From positions 659,906,438-659,970,437 of the forward strand of contig NC_081414.1 in the NCBI RefSeq assembly GCF_030272615.1: 64,000 bases of DNA. Direction: 5' to 3'. Origin of the DNA: Cryptomeria japonica (Eukaryota > Streptophyta > Pinopsida > Cupressales > Cupressaceae). The translations under genes and the position numbers were made by a program. Shown one piece after another: positions 10,221-22,041 of this stretch; within the stretch, counting starts at the first letter, position 1, and the number at the start of each line of letters is the position of its first letter. The notes beneath the pieces were generated by a model that saw only the letters and a list, made by a program, of their open reading frames with translations, had not been told where the DNA came from and made no database searches.

Positions 10221-13200
10221 ATGGCTCCGCATCTCATACTAGTTCTAGTGCATCTATCGAGTATGTAAGGTTTATTCAATGGAAGTCCAAGTATAATGCC
10301 CTAACGCAAGTTCCGGCTGGTGTGATAGTAGACGAGGGAATTTATGACTACATAGATTGCAAGATTGAAGACCTAGGGTCTCTATCTATCCACACCCAGT
10401 TAGGTTTATTTTGTGGAAAAGATAAGAAGATCAAACCGGAGTTTAATATTTTAGAGAAGAAAAAGCTCCACAATGTTGTTTACTTCCTGGAGGATTTCAT
10501 AGAGGATCATATAAGGATCATTCTGAGTAGAGTCCATGGTGATAAGATGTACCTGGAGAGAACACATGATATCACGTCGTAGGCAATTCATGCAGTCACT
10601 AGATTCTACAACATAGGGGAAGTGCCAGCCCTGAGGACGATAAGCAAAACTGAAATGTCCAAGCTCACCGATTCAGTGAGCGACTCACGAGGCATGACAG
10701 TAAATTCTATCAAGGATGATTTGGTGAAGTATGCATGCATGGTGATTGGATACCAGACATTCTCAACCAACAAAATTAACTCTGTATCTGCTACAACGGT
10801 AAATGCCACTTACCGAATGATAAAGGAGGATGCATTATTTGATCTGTGCACCGGTATGCAGAGACAACTCCCGTTGAATCTAAAGTCAATCAAATAGGAT
10901 AATGCACTTAGGTTCAAGTTTGGACAACTACTGGTTGGGTTGTTTTTCTATTTCCAAGGCTACTTTCTAGGAGTAGGAGATGTCCAATGGTCTGGTGACC
11001 AACCGATGACCAAGCAAATCAAGGAAAGCATTGAAGCAATTAGAACTGGCTACCTTGATGTTCTGAACAAGTATTTTGATGAGTTCAAAAGGAAAATGAG
11101 CCAAAGAATGAGGATATCAGGTGACATCGTCAAGAAATATGAAGACGATATCTGCTTCACTATCCAAGTAGATAAATGCATAATGGAGGCTATTGAGCCT
11201 AGATAGGAAGAAGTGGAGCCAATGGGCTATGAGGTGATGTATGATATGCTGGAAGGGTATGCCTCTACCCTTACTGCCTCACCACTTGATCCTAAGGCAA
11301 AGAGAATTGACACCTACCTAGAGAGGATAGCACCGGATGAGGAACCACCAGCAATGAAAGAAAAGAACCAGCAGTAAAGAAGGCAAAGGCAGTGCCTACA
11401 ACATCAACACTAGTTACTAGTACAACTCCAAAAGTGACCAAGTGGTCACCAGCCAAGAAGAAACTGGAAGCAGCACTGGCTAAAGTGTTTGAGAGAAAGA
11501 AGAGGACAAGGAATACCTCTCCAGACTCAAAAAAAACTATGTCTGAGGAAAAGCCAAAGAAAACACGCCAAGCAAAGAGGAAGACAAAGAATGAACCAGC
11601 ATCATCTACACCAGTAAATATATATATATATTCCTATAAACCTTTGACACATTGTCTAAGAACAATAAATAATGTTAGGAGAAAAGTGCTAAATGACTTA
11701 ATTGAGTGTTTTGATGACTTTAATGATGATGAAAAGGAAGCGGTTGAAAAGGAAATAATTTAGTATTTATGTGTTAATGACCGGTCTCCCTTAGAGATTA
11801 AGTCTCAGACACTGGATTCTTTATATATGTCATTAGACAATAGATGGCGTATTTCCATAGAAAAGGAATAGGAAATTAGGGAGAAAGTTTTTGCACAGTA
11901 CTTTCTCGACCTGTCAAATTCTGAATTGTTTGATGTTATTGACAAAAATAAAGGACTCTTCTTCACTAGAAGAAGAAGACTCTGGCTGTTAGAAGGTAGA
12001 GTTGATGATGTCAAAAAAGAAACTCATTTGTATATGAGAACCATTGTCCAGACTCACAAAGTGTGTCTAGCCAACCGGCAAGTTGAAAAAGAACTGGTTA
12101 TATCCAAACCGGATGAAGTATTTGATGATGAAGGAAATTCGGTTGTTGACCCGATCGACACCATTGATGTCGATGCTCTCGATGTTGAGGATGTTACTCA
12201 AGAAACACCATTTGAGGCAACAAGACAAAAGCAATAGGCTAAACAGGTTGATAAGAAAGTCGAGGACAGATAGGAAGTGGCAAAGGAAGAGGCAGAGCAG
12301 AGGAAAAAGGATGAAGAAGAGAAGCGAAAAAGGGATGAAGAAGAGAAGAAGAAGAAAGATGAAGAAGAGAGAAAGAAGAAGGATGAAGAAGAGAAGAAGA
12401 AGAAAGATGAAGAAGAGAGAAAGAAGAAGCATGAAGAAGAGAAGAAGAAGAAAGATGAAGAGGAGAAGAAGAAGAAGGGTGAAGAAGAGAAAAAGAAGAA
12501 AGAAGATGAAAAGAAAAAGAAGGAAGAACAAGATAAGGAACATGAGAAGAAGAAGGAAGTAAAGAAGAAGAAGAAGGAAGAGGAAGAAAAAGAAGAGGAA
12601 AAGAGGAGAGAAGTAGAGAAAAGGAAGAAGGAAGAGGAGGATAAGGAAGCGGTGAAGAGGAGAGAAGAAGAGAAGAAGAATGTGGAAGAGGATAAGGTAG
12701 GAGAAGTGGAGAAGAGCACCTAGATGGAGACTTTGAAGGCAACTGGGAGTCAAGCCAAACCAGCTGATCTCTCCAGTCCTATCGATCTCCAGTCTGTAAG
12801 TGAAACAGAGCTAATGCAGAGCATCAAGGTAGCTCAAGAGCGCCTTGAAATCATTCGACAGAAGAAGGAGCAGGATGTAATTCAAGCGGCTGTGGATATG
12901 CTTACCGGTTTGATACCTGGTACAAATCTTCCCAACACTGATTAATCACTAGCCAAACTCAAGCTCCTATGCATAGTAGTGGATGACCAGGTGCAGAGCC
13001 TTGAAGAGGCAACAAAGGCTAATGTCAAGAAGGAGCATCAAAAAGCTCTTAATATAGCTCTGGTGAAGAAGTTGAATGAGCTCTGGACTGAACTGAAGAA
13101 AGAACAAAAGGATATAAGGGACGCTCTAGATGAGGAGAATATGCTACTCAGCAAGATCTGCCAACCCCATCTATTCTATGATGATGTGCTAGCTCAAAAG

Positions 13201-13518
13201 CAAAAACTTGAAACGGACTTGCACTCCAACTTGAGCATATTCAAGCTACCTTATGATTCCTTTACAACTTATGGGCAAACCATTCACTGGTTTCACATCC
13301 ATTCAGCAAAAATGGAGCAAGAGATCAGCACTCAGTCTAGAGATTTGCAAGAGCTACAACTGGTTCTACTCCCATGATTGCAAATTCTTCAGAAGTGCTA
13401 TCTGAACCTGGATGCCTTAACAGTTACACAAGAGATGAGCACAATTGATGCCATGGAAGAACATGTCTCCCAGATGCAGACAGAGCAAGAAGTAGCCACC
13501 TCCCTACTTGAATCCTAG
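10221..13518 (+). pseudogene. ORF2 of element B: large unrecognised protein
   Basis: About 1,100 codons from ATG 10221 (MAP...) to TAG 13516. There is a one-base frame change soon after the start and another near 11376. Otherwise the damage is stops only: TAG at 10580, 10895, 11204, 11761, 11869, 12235, 12271 and 12721, TAA 12943, TGA 13375. The N-terminal third (FIQWKSKYNALTQ, ILSRVHGDKMYLE, AIHAVTRFYNIGE, FKFGQLLVGLFFYF, KYEDDICF, EAIEPR, EPMGYE) is globular and matches ORF2 of element F. DNRWRISIEKE also has a match there. The middle is an extreme Lys/Glu tract and the C-terminus is predicted coiled coil. I see no enzyme motif. It could be a captured host gene or an element-specific structural protein; no function can be assigned. 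Confidence 0.75.
12277..12720 (+). repeat. GA-rich repeat coding for a Lys/Glu tract in ORF2 of B
   Basis: Imperfect repeats of GAAGAAGAGAAGAAGAAG units encode blocks such as EEEKKKKDEEERKKK over nearly 150 codons, likely a single charged helix. The homologous position in element F is not expanded, so the tract probably grew within this lineage. Antisense and shifted frames look open only because of the repeat. Confidence 0.88.
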
Positions 13519-13879
13519 TCTTTGTCAATGAAACAATTCTTGCAAGACTTTAAATATGTTTTTGACAAGTATCATTCCTTGTTGTCATAAACTTTTATTA
13601 TTATTAATATCAAATGAAAACAGGGTTGTTCAGCTATACTTTGTTATTGTTGGGAAAGGGGGAGAAGAATTCTATTTGGAGAAGTATTTAGTAATCAAAA
13701 TTTTGATTATATGCTCTAAATATCTCAATGTTTATGCTCTATATGCAAAAGTGCTATACATTGTATTGTTAAAGGGATAATGTATATGCTTAGGGGGAGC
13801 AATTTTGCTAATGGCATGATTTTGTTGTAAAACACTTAGATGTCAAAATTTTATTTTCCTAAGTGTTGCCATCAATGCC
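13519..13879 (+). other. 3' non-coding region of element B
   Basis: AT-rich, without a supported ORF. It contains a second polypurine-like GCTTAGGGGGAGCAA at about 13788-13802, almost identical to the one after ORF1 near 9783, some 90 bases before the true polypurine tract. Confidence 0.7.
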
Positions 13880-13891
13880 AAAGGGGGAGAT
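13880..13891 (+). promoter_or_regulatory. polypurine tract of element B
   Basis: AAAGGGGGAGAT immediately before the 3' LTR, the expected plus-strand primer. Confidence 0.92.
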
Positions 13892-15034
13892 TGTTGGCAT
13901 TTTTGATGTTTATGTTGTGATTGTCATTGATGGACACACACTTGCATTGAGATACTCTTTATATCTATAAGTTAGAGAACAATCGGTATTTGTTCCAACT
14001 GGTATGTTGAATTATAGTCTTTAGACTATTGATGTTTTGCAGAATGTGTTTCCTGGTCTGAAGCGGCATGTTAACCCCAAGCGGTTCATGGATCCCAAGC
14101 GGTACGAGGGATTAAAGCGGCATAACACATTTTTACCAGTCTTCATTTTTGTCAAACCGACAACCGACATTTTGTATGAACCGGTAATACTCTGTGATGA
14201 GTTACCAACCGTCATTTTTTGATGAGTTACCATCCACCGATTGTTTGACAGTGCCAACACATTAACGGCGCTTTTTGTGTCATGGTACCAAGTATGTCTA
14301 GGTTCATTGAACCTAGGAAATTGTAATGTAATCCTATTGGACCGAAATGAAATCAGATTCCTTTATAAGGACATCATGTCTAGGGTTTTAGGTTGTTGAT
14401 GTGGATATAGCGAAAGTTTATGTTGTTGCTAGGGTTTAAGGTGATTGAGGTGTTGGAGAGAATATGAATGTGTAGAAGACTGAAGTAATGCTGGAGTGCA
14501 TTAGGAATGAGCTACCAAGGATCTAACCAAGTAGTCTGTGCAACTAGCTAGATCAAACACTTGTTGATTACTCACATCTTTGACAAGTCTGTAGCCCTTA
14601 ACCAAGTAGGCCCAAAAGCCTTTTGTAAATCCTCTAACAAGGTGGTTCACATCTGTGGATCGAAAATCCTCTAGCAAGTTAATCGGACTTATCTCCTAAT
14701 AGAGATTGAGATTCCTAACAGGATCTGCTTTGGTAAAGAACATTGTAAGACCTTAACCGGCCTGACCTTAACTAGTCTGGTTCCTATTCTGCAGATAGTT
14801 ACTTGTGAGTTCCATCTCACTATGGTTTTTCCCATTTGGGTTTCCATGTCAAAATCCCTTGTGTGATGGTGTGTGAGCTTCTATGGGTGAAGGCATTATT
14901 AGCTATTTGGTTTTCATATTTGTTAACCGGTTTGTCTGCTAAATTGTTTTACTGGTTTACTATCAGTCTTGCAAAGTGTTTAAGTGCAAAGATTTTTGGC
15001 ATACTAATTCACCCCCCCCTCTTAGTATTCATCA
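13892..15034 (+). repeat. 3' LTR of element B
   Basis: Matches 7306-8442 along its whole length with scattered substitutions. It has a short duplication around 14755-14790 (CCTTAAC repeated) and a few missing bases near 14680 relative to the 5' copy. TSD ATTAT follows at 15035-15039. Confidence 0.95.
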
Positions 15035-15039
15035 ATTAT

Positions 15040-15417
15040 ATCTACTATAAGTTGTTGTGTTGTTACCTAAGCTTACCTTGGAACCGACCTCATGCATTTC
15101 GAGATGAAATTTTCCTCAATTCACTTATTTCTATTGCAGTGAGCATTTTGATAGTGAGCCACCCTTTTTGTAAACACCATATAACTAGTTATATTATCTT
15201 GAGAGTTAACCCTCTCCATGGTTTTTCCCATTTGGGTTTTCCACATATAAAAAAATGGTGTCTATCTTGTGATTATGTTTTTTTGTTTACTATGCATTTG
15301 TTGTTTCATGTTAATGAGATTATTTGCTAAGGTTTAAATATCTAGAAAGTTTCATTTGTTGTGGGAAAACTGATTCACCCCCCCTCTTGGTATTATAGTC
15401 CATTCAACCATACAACA
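15040..15417 (+). repeat. LTR of element H, right part
   Basis: Continuation of the LTR interrupted by B. It carries GTTTTTCCCATTTGGGTTTTCC (about 15219) and TGATTCACCCCCCCTCTTGGTA (about 15371), the same two blocks as in the other copia-like LTRs, and ends ACAACA next to a primer site. Confidence 0.82.
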
Positions 15418-15419
15418 AT

Positions 15420-15482
15420 TAGTATCAGAACATGGTCCCTTTTTTGCTAGCTTAACCACTTGAGGGAGATCCTTATTGTTTG
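15420..15482 (+). promoter_or_regulatory. primer binding site and short interior stub of element H
   Basis: TAGTATCAGAAC (15420-15431) is the initiator-Met site with two changes. The next 50 bases (GCTAGCTTAACCACTTGAGG) resemble the leader of element B (GTTTAACCACTTGG), so H is probably a relative of B. The interior is cut at 15483 by element R1. Confidence 0.75.
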
Positions 15483-16738
15483 TGTAAAGTGGAAAATTAG
15501 ATCCTAGTGGTTAGCCACCTAGGAGAGAGAAAGGAAACCACTATGATGATTTTCTCTTGGGAGATACTTTACAATCAAAAGAGGGGTTGAATCCACTGGA
15601 TCCAAATCCAAGGAAAATAAGGATGTGAATGCCAAGTGGATTGCAAGGGGTTGGAATGTAATTTGCCCTCTTTTGTAAATAGATATGTTGACTTGTTGAC
15701 TATGCAAAAAAGAAAGACAAAATGGATGAAATAAGGAGCTACTGATATGGGATCACATTGTAACTTCGGATCTGAAATATTTAGATTGAAACATAGCTAC
15801 CCTATAAATTTGGAAAAAAAATTTCAGGACTGTGTTGAAGTTGCACATAGTCCTCCGAAAAATTTGCGAGCTGAAAAGGGTTTTTTAGTCTTTGAAAATG
15901 AATCCTAAACCTACAATTATAGCCGCCCACCTGCAACCTACACACAAAAGAAGGGAAGAAGGGTTGTGGATAGGGGTTTTCCCTAGTCAAACCCCAATTG
16001 AGGAATCAACCTTGAAAGAAGGTAACTGCAAATAGTAAAATGTGAATAATGGAAATGTATACCTTGGAGATCTGCAATTTGTTGATGATGGTTGCTTTTC
16101 TTCTTGAATGTAATCACAATTATTACATGAAATGGCATGTAACATGACAAAACACTAACACACATACATTCTTGCAAATGAATGTTGTAATGTTTCTCCA
16201 ATGAATGAGTGAAGAAGAAACATGAATAAGAAGAAGACTTGATGAATGCTTGAAGGCTTGAACACTTGAACACTTGATGATAATGGAGACCTTCCACTTG
16301 TTTACCCAATTTTTGCTTATCTTCACTTATGCAAATGAGAGGACTAGATCCCATTTTATACTTGCCTAATAGGATTAATTTTCATCTCACCAAAGGCCGA
16401 CATAGGGGAGATTGAATCCCGAATAGAAAATTAGGGTCAAGGGTTAGATGGACCCATTTTAGGGCCACCCACAGAGGGAGGAGAGGGGTGCCCTACCCCT
16501 ACCCAAGGGGGATAGGGGTGCCACGCCCTTTTCCTAAGGGGGACAGAGGCACCATGCCCCTATCCTACCATATTTTGGGGCTTGGACAGGGTCACAAGGT
16601 GATACGAGAGCTGACATAGGAGGAGATCTGGAAGAATGATGTAGAGAGAGATCCCAATTGAGTAGGGAAATGCAGCCATTAGGGTGAGGACCTAAAAAGC
16701 AGTCAAAATTTCAAGGGCCACAATTTTATGACACTACA
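15483..16738 (-). repeat. 3' LTR of element R1 (1256 bp)
   Basis: On the minus strand it starts TGTAGTGTCATAAAATTGTG and ends TTTTCCACTTTACA. It aligns in inverted orientation with the R2 LTR (49107-49592 plus 58456-59274). Shared blocks include the start, a G-rich repeat zone, TCATTTGCATAA, CAAGCATTCA and GTGTAGGYTGCAGGTG. The small ORFs inside are not conserved as protein. Confidence 0.82.
16460..16605 (-). repeat. G-rich repeat zone in R1 LTR
   Basis: GGGGGATAGGGGTGCCACGCCC-like units recur with G-runs on this strand and C-runs on the other. The same zone in the R2 LTR is at about 49265-49440. Confidence 0.75.
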
Positions 16739-16760
16739 TTTAGCCCCTACTTTAGGGGGA
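16739..16760 (-). promoter_or_regulatory. polypurine-like tract of element R1
   Basis: The minus strand reads CTAAAGTAGGGGCTAAA immediately before the LTR start. It is a purine-rich but imperfect tract and fits R1 lying on the minus strand. Confidence 0.55.
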
Positions 16761-19196
16761 GTATGACTTATGCTAATACTATTGGTAAAGTAGAGGAAAG
16801 AGAGAGATGAAGATGAGAAATGAAGAGCAATACTACAAGGAGTATAAGACATCACTAATCTTGAGGAACAAAGCCCCCAATCTTAGGATCTTAACTCACT
16901 CAAACATATGCAAGAGCACAAAAGACAAAAGGAACAAGAGAAACAAAAACAAGTCCAAGCACAAAAGACACATGACAAAAAACAAAAAACAAATCAACTA
17001 GCCGAAGAGACCTCGATACTCAAATGTCTCAACAAATAATTGAAACATAAAGACAAATGCCATCACATAAACACCAATAATTACATAAAAGAGAAAAGCT
17101 AACATCATCCATGAACGATCAATAGTAAAACTATGAGTTCATGAAAGGAAGAAGAGAGAGGACATGAATACACACTTTGGTGATCCATGAGAAGAAAGGT
17201 GAACAAAAGGAACCATGGAAATCTCACCCCTAGAATTAGGTTATCCATGGAGAAAAAAGGACATGGAAAACTAGCCCCTAGATTCTGTCTAGGTGATCCA
17301 TGGAAGGGAGGAAAGTGAGAACCCCATCAGTTCCACACAACCTCATGCGCATGTGTGCAAGTGTGGTTTGAAGCACCTCATAGGAGTCTATGCCCGAGTA
17401 TGCTACAACCTGTATAAGATGTATAGTACAAATGTCAGGAAAGGTGTGACATTTTTCTCTAAGAGATTGTGCTCTGGTTCCAACAATAATCACCTTGTAT
17501 AAGATAAAAGTGGTGACATATCACTCTAAGAGGCTACCCTCTAGTTCTGAGAATGACCCACTGTATAAGATAAAAGTGGTGAAATCTTGCTCTAATAGGC
17601 TGCCCTCTAGTTCCGAGAATGACCCATTGTATAAGAATAAAGTAACGGCATCTCTCTCTAAGAGGCTGCCCTCTGGTTCTGAGAATGACCCACTATATAA
17701 GGGGAAAGTGGCGACATCTTGCTCTAAGAGGCTGCCCTCTGGTTCCAAGAATGACCCACTGTATAAGAGATACAATGCGTGATAGAAATATAATACAAAA
17801 GGAGCAGTGTGGGTGCCCCCCCTTAAGATGTCAATGTATTTTAATGTTGATATCTTTAGGAAAGTAGAACAATGATACCTTCCTTTGACACCAAGAAGAT
17901 ATCCACCATGCAACAATTTCGTAAATCCAAGCAAGAGAGGGAATACTCTTCAAGCAAGGATAAGATAGTTGAAAAGAGATATCTTTCTATAAGTGTAAAG
18001 GAGATCCTTGGAGGAGAAGAGATATTTTCTCAAAAGACATCTACCTCCAAGAGGAGCTGTCTTAGATAAATATAACATCTTCTAAAGTGAAGCGCATAAG
18101 AGAACAAGAATTCAATCCTTCCTGCTATTGCTAGGTAAAAGGGATTCTTGATGAGGGATGACTCACTTTTATCCCAATGTGGATGGGTGAATTTATTATA
18201 GATGTATAGTACCAAGTGTAAAAGAGGTTATAGTCAAGGACTTATACCTCTTGTATAAGAGAGAACCCTTGAGTAAACAACAACAATTTCACACAAGGAA
18301 TGCCATCAAGTAATAAAACTCACACCATCCACAAAATAGAAAATAATGGATCCTTATAGAAAGAGATAGAGAGAGATCATTTCCCCCCAAGTGCAGGGAC
18401 AATGAGAAGATCTTACACAATATTCTAGAGAGAAATCAAACATAAGCAAATGCACAATGAACGCATGCAAGAAAAGACATTAGTATATGCAAAATACACA
18501 TCTCAAGAAGTGGTAATACTCTAAGAGAAGAGAGAAAGAGCATCACATATTCCCTAAGGGGGATTAGTCATTGTAAGAAATGATAATCACATATAAAAAA
18601 TGCATCCCCTAAAGGAAATAATGATAAATGAGATAGAAAGAAAGAGAAAGAAGTGAAATCTTTACCCCCCAAGTGAGAAGAACAAGGAGAAGCATTACAC
18701 ATCTTCTAATGGTTATTATTTTCAAGTGATATACCTTCCTAATGGAGCAAATCCTCTCAAGGAAGAGACATGTACTTCATGAGAGATCATTCCATGTGAG
18801 GGGGCATATCATACTTCTAAATAACTGAAACCATAGAAGAGGTAAGGTTTCCAAGAGAATAAAGGCAAGAGAAGAAGTGGTTTACTCATTAAAGATACTC
18901 CTCTACAAGCAAAGAGGAAAACTAAAGAACAATTATATGCTCACATAAGAATAACTCCATGCAAGAAAGGAGATCTAATAACGAATAATGTACAAAGATA
19001 GAGATAAATCCATAGAAAGAAGAAGGAAAGTGAACTTCATGTTGTTACCCAAAGGTATTTTAAAATTGAAATAATACCACCACAAATGATAAAGAACCCC
19101 CAATTAAGTTGGCTACTTATGTCATAGGGTGAAGAGAAACATGAAGAGAAAATAAGTGCTAAGGTACTATGTTTTTGCCAAGAAATACAACTAGAT
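16761..19196 (-). other. non-coding interior of element R1
   Basis: About 2.4 kb between the gag remnant and the 3' LTR, where pol should lie. I see no protease, RT, RNase H or integrase motif in any frame. The sequence is A-rich on the plus strand with repeated CCCCCAAGTG blocks (18385, 18665) and a 66-bp tandem array. R1 therefore looks pol-less. Confidence 0.65.
17455..17771 (+). repeat. 66-bp tandem array, about five units
   Basis: Units run CTCTAAGAGGCTGCCCTCTGGTTC...GACCCACTGTATAAG. The period is 66 bp, a multiple of three, so an open frame with a 22-residue repeat (RLPSSSENDPLYK core) appears by chance or ancestry. The first unit is the most diverged. Confidence 0.88.
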
Positions 19197-19567
19197 CTAT
19201 TGTAAGGCAAATTCATGCAAGATCATATTGCTTTTGAACAAATTTCTTAATTGCATGACATTTTCCAAGAGAATGTGAATATGAATCATGAAAAATGCAA
19301 TATTTGTCACCAAGTTCACTTGCGCAAGATTGTTGATCTTCTTTTTAGGAGGAAAGGAAATGTTCTTATCATATTTCAATCTCTAATAGATTCTTGTAGC
19401 TAGTCTTTCAGGATGATAAATGTGTTTTAATTCATCTTACTGACATGGAGGAGAAAAATTGTCAGAAGAAGAAGGACCATTATCCACGATTCTAATTTTT
19501 TCATTGTCTATGCCTTCTTCAATAGATTTCTAAAAATCAGGGCAATCATTGACATTGTGATTGTTGG
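19197..19567 (-). pseudogene. gag remnant of element R1, downstream part
   Basis: In fragments of frame on the minus strand, NHNVNDCPDF is followed by a TAG and then KSIEEGIDNEKIRIVDNG. Further on is YCIFHDSYSHSLGKCHAIKKF, a retroviral-type C-x2-H...C zinc motif like those in Ty3/gypsy Gag (YCxFHxxxGHxxxxC). It is broken by E1, which inserted at 19568. The upstream half resumes at 37940 beyond E1. Coding ends near 19220. Confidence 0.7.
19563..19567. repeat. target site duplication of E1 (left)
   Basis: GTTGG, matching ATTGG at 37935-37939 in four of five bases. Confidence 0.7.
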
Positions 19568-19989
19568 TGTAGTGTCCACCCTTGAATTGACTTGTCTTGA
19601 CTAGAGTTGACTTTTAATTCATGCATGATAGACATTATTGGGCATAGGCTATTTCAGATGATTTATATGATGTTAATACTATCATTATTGATCGTGTGAT
19701 TTATTAGGCACTATATACTTATTATGTGATATATTATCAAAATATTATTTTGATCATGTGATTTGATGAGCATAAGTGTTGATGGATTTTACATGCCTTA
19801 CTATAATCATGAATTATACTAATCATGCACTTGATGATGTTTGTATGTACTGCCCATATTTAATGATTATCTATGATGAGTTGATCTTATGGTGTGTTTG
19901 ATTGTTGTATGACTATCTTCGGGAAATAGACAATTCCACATCACTCATTGCAAGAAGGATGTGTAATTCTCTAACCCTTGAATGTTATA

Positions 19990-20025
<36 letters not shown>
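19990..20025 (+). repeat. (TA)n(TG)n microsatellite in 5' LTR of E1
   Basis: A short TA run followed by about twelve TG units. The same site in the 3' LTR is a pure TA run of about 98 bases. Confidence 0.95.
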
Positions 20026-21666
20026 CGTATCATTGCTCGTGGGTGCTGGATTTGAAGGTACCATACATCGATTCCACCTGGCTCCATAGGTCTGAGCGTG
20101 TCTTTAAATCCCAATGGCATGTGGTTTAGAGTTGGCACAAGTTCCCCTCACATACTCTAGGTCTAAGTTGTGCACTTTGAGTCATCAGTATCTTGGCACA
20201 AGTTGCCATGTCAGTTAGTAAGCTTGATTTCTTCTATGTTGTGAGTATGTTAGTATTGGTTGGTTAGTTCTATTATGTTGAGACTGATTGATGATTGATG
20301 CGAGATTAAATAGTTAATAATTCTTATTTTAATTATTTTGATTAATAGTGATTTGATTATTTGGTTACCTAATGTTTAATTTTATTTATTGGATTCTTGC
20401 CTTTTTGGGTATTTAATTATTTGATATTTAAATGTTTACTTATTTTAATGATGATTTAATATTTATTGTTTAGCTTATGTTGTGGTTTTATATTTATTTG
20501 TGATTTGACCTTTTATTAGTATTTAATTATTTATTTATTTATTTAATCATCTATGGTTTAATATTTATTTGGTATTTAATGTTTATTTGGTTCTTTAATT
20601 CATTTATGAGCCTTTGGTTTATTTGGCTTAATTTCCCTATTTAATTTATTTAATTATGGCTCATGTTTTATTTATTAGTTTTACTTTTATGTTTAGTGGG
20701 TTGTATAAATACACTTTAAAATAAAATAATAAAATATTCCCACCTAATTGTAAAAACATGATTTATATTTATCTTACCTACCATCGTCTCTTGTTGGTTG
20801 AATTTGAAAATAGAGGTAAAAGTATATTATATGGTGGGGTTGGTAAAATATATTATAGAATCGAATATTTTGATTGGTTGTTGTGGAGGCTAGGGATTTT
20901 GGTTATTGTTTGGCTTTTTATTTTCATTCACGTGACGTGTTTCGGGTTGGCTATTCTCTGGAAAATTTCTCTAGCAAGTTTTATCCTTGGTTTTGGATTT
21001 TTTCACTTTTGGTTTTGGCTGGAGCTTGGTTGGATTTTGGTTTGGCTTTGTGGGAGCTCTTCTTTAGCTTCATTCCATTACTTTAGGTTGTAGGTTGGAG
21101 CTTGAGCCTATGTATTTTAGGTTTAATGGCCTCTCTGTGTATGCACCATGTCTACAAGTGTATTGGGCTTGGGTTGAAAGAAATATGTATTACATATTCT
21201 ATAGTTTTAATATAGTTTTGGGAAATAAATATTTGGTGAGAACTTTACGTTATGTGAGTTTCTATATAGTTGGTTGGAAACTATATTTTGGCTTTTATGA
21301 GAATGTGTTCACGACTCTGTAGATTTTTATTCTCTACGAATGTTCTTCTTGTGGTTTCCATTCGAGTTGTTTGAGGATATTTTTGCAATCCCCTCTCGGA
21401 GTGTGATTATTTTGTGAGAGTTTTGTTGGGTTATTTGGAGATCTGCCGAGTTTATTTGGTTCTCTCTGTCAGTATTGCTGTGAGAAAAAATTGATATATT
21501 TTGATTTATACTTGGTTAGATTTTATTTCATTTATGCCATTTATTTCCATATTTATGGGCGACCTTGTTGGTCCTTGTTTCGTAAAATTTGGTTAAGTGT
21601 AAGATTTTATTTTTCTGTCGTAAGTTTTCTGAGTAATTCAGTCAAATTTATGCATATGTGTCGTTT

Positions 21667-21855
21667 TAACATATGCGCGAACCTATTGAACATATGCGTG
21701 AACCTGTTGAACATATACATTAACCTGTTGAACATATGCGCAAACTTGTTGAACATATGCGTGAACCTGTTGAGCATATGCGCTAACCTGTTGAACATAT
21801 GCGCAAACATGTTGAGCAAAAGCGTGAACCTGTTGGGCAAATGCGCGAATCTGTT
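21667..21855 (+). repeat. 21-bp minisatellite, nine units, in 5' LTR of E1
   Basis: Consensus GAACATATGCGYGAACCTGTT. The 3' LTR has eight units at 35368-35535. Confidence 0.93.
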
Positions 21856-22041
21856 TGATTTATGTGTTTTTCATAATTTTACTTATTTTAATTAATTTTC
21901 CCAAATTGATTTTGTACTAGAGGCTTTATTTGAGGTCTGTTAATATTTTCCGGATTTGGCTTTTATTAGTTTTGATTTATTTTGATGGTTTTATGTATAT
22001 TTACTTCTCTACACCATCTTGGATATTTTAGAGTCTCTTCC

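Larger units (their letters stand above)
7306..15034 (+). mobile_element. Complete pol-less LTR retrotransposon B (7.7 kb)
   Basis: Both LTRs (1137 and 1143 bp), the 5-bp duplication ATTAT, a canonical primer site and the polypurine tract are all visible, so the ends are exact. Between the LTRs are two ORFs, a coiled-coil/zinc-knuckle ORF1 (8493-9750) and a long unrecognised ORF2 (10221-13518). I find no DSG protease, HHCC integrase, YVDD RT or RNase H motif in any frame. The element resembles known gag-only non-autonomous plant elements (TR-GAG type) but carries an extra protein. Element F in this window has the same layout. The LTRs differ at scattered bases and small indels, so it is not a recent insertion. 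Confidence 0.93.
19568..22041 (+). repeat. 5' LTR of E1, first part
   Basis: Matches 33200 to about 35722. It contains the (TA)(TG) microsatellite and the 21-bp array. It is interrupted at 22041 by E2. The hydrophobic ORFs at 20758-21322 recur in the other LTR but carry no known motif; I treat them as non-coding LTR sequence. Confidence 0.9.

Noticed and set aside
12067-12753. Long antisense and shifted-frame ORFs (Leu/Phe/Ser-rich on the minus strand, Arg/Lys/Met-rich on the plus strand)
   Set aside because: They are by-products of the GA-rich repeat in ORF2 of B; a stop-poor repeat opens several frames at once.
14836-15330. 164-codon plus-strand ORF across the B/H junction
   Set aside because: It runs from the B 3' LTR through the target duplication into the H LTR, so it cannot be an evolved gene.
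17278-17934. Overlapping ORFs on both strands around the 66-bp array
   Set aside because: Open frames follow from the 66-bp period being divisible by three. Only the repeat itself is reported.
20758-21322. Hydrophobic Trp/Phe-rich ORFs, repeated at 34458-35022
   Set aside because: Both lie at the same place in the E1 LTR pair. Repetition is due to LTR duplication, no motif is recognisable, and frames differ between copies.
21660-21860. CRISPR-like regular 21-bp repeats
   Set aside because: Head-to-tail minisatellite without spacers, in a plant LTR; not a CRISPR array.
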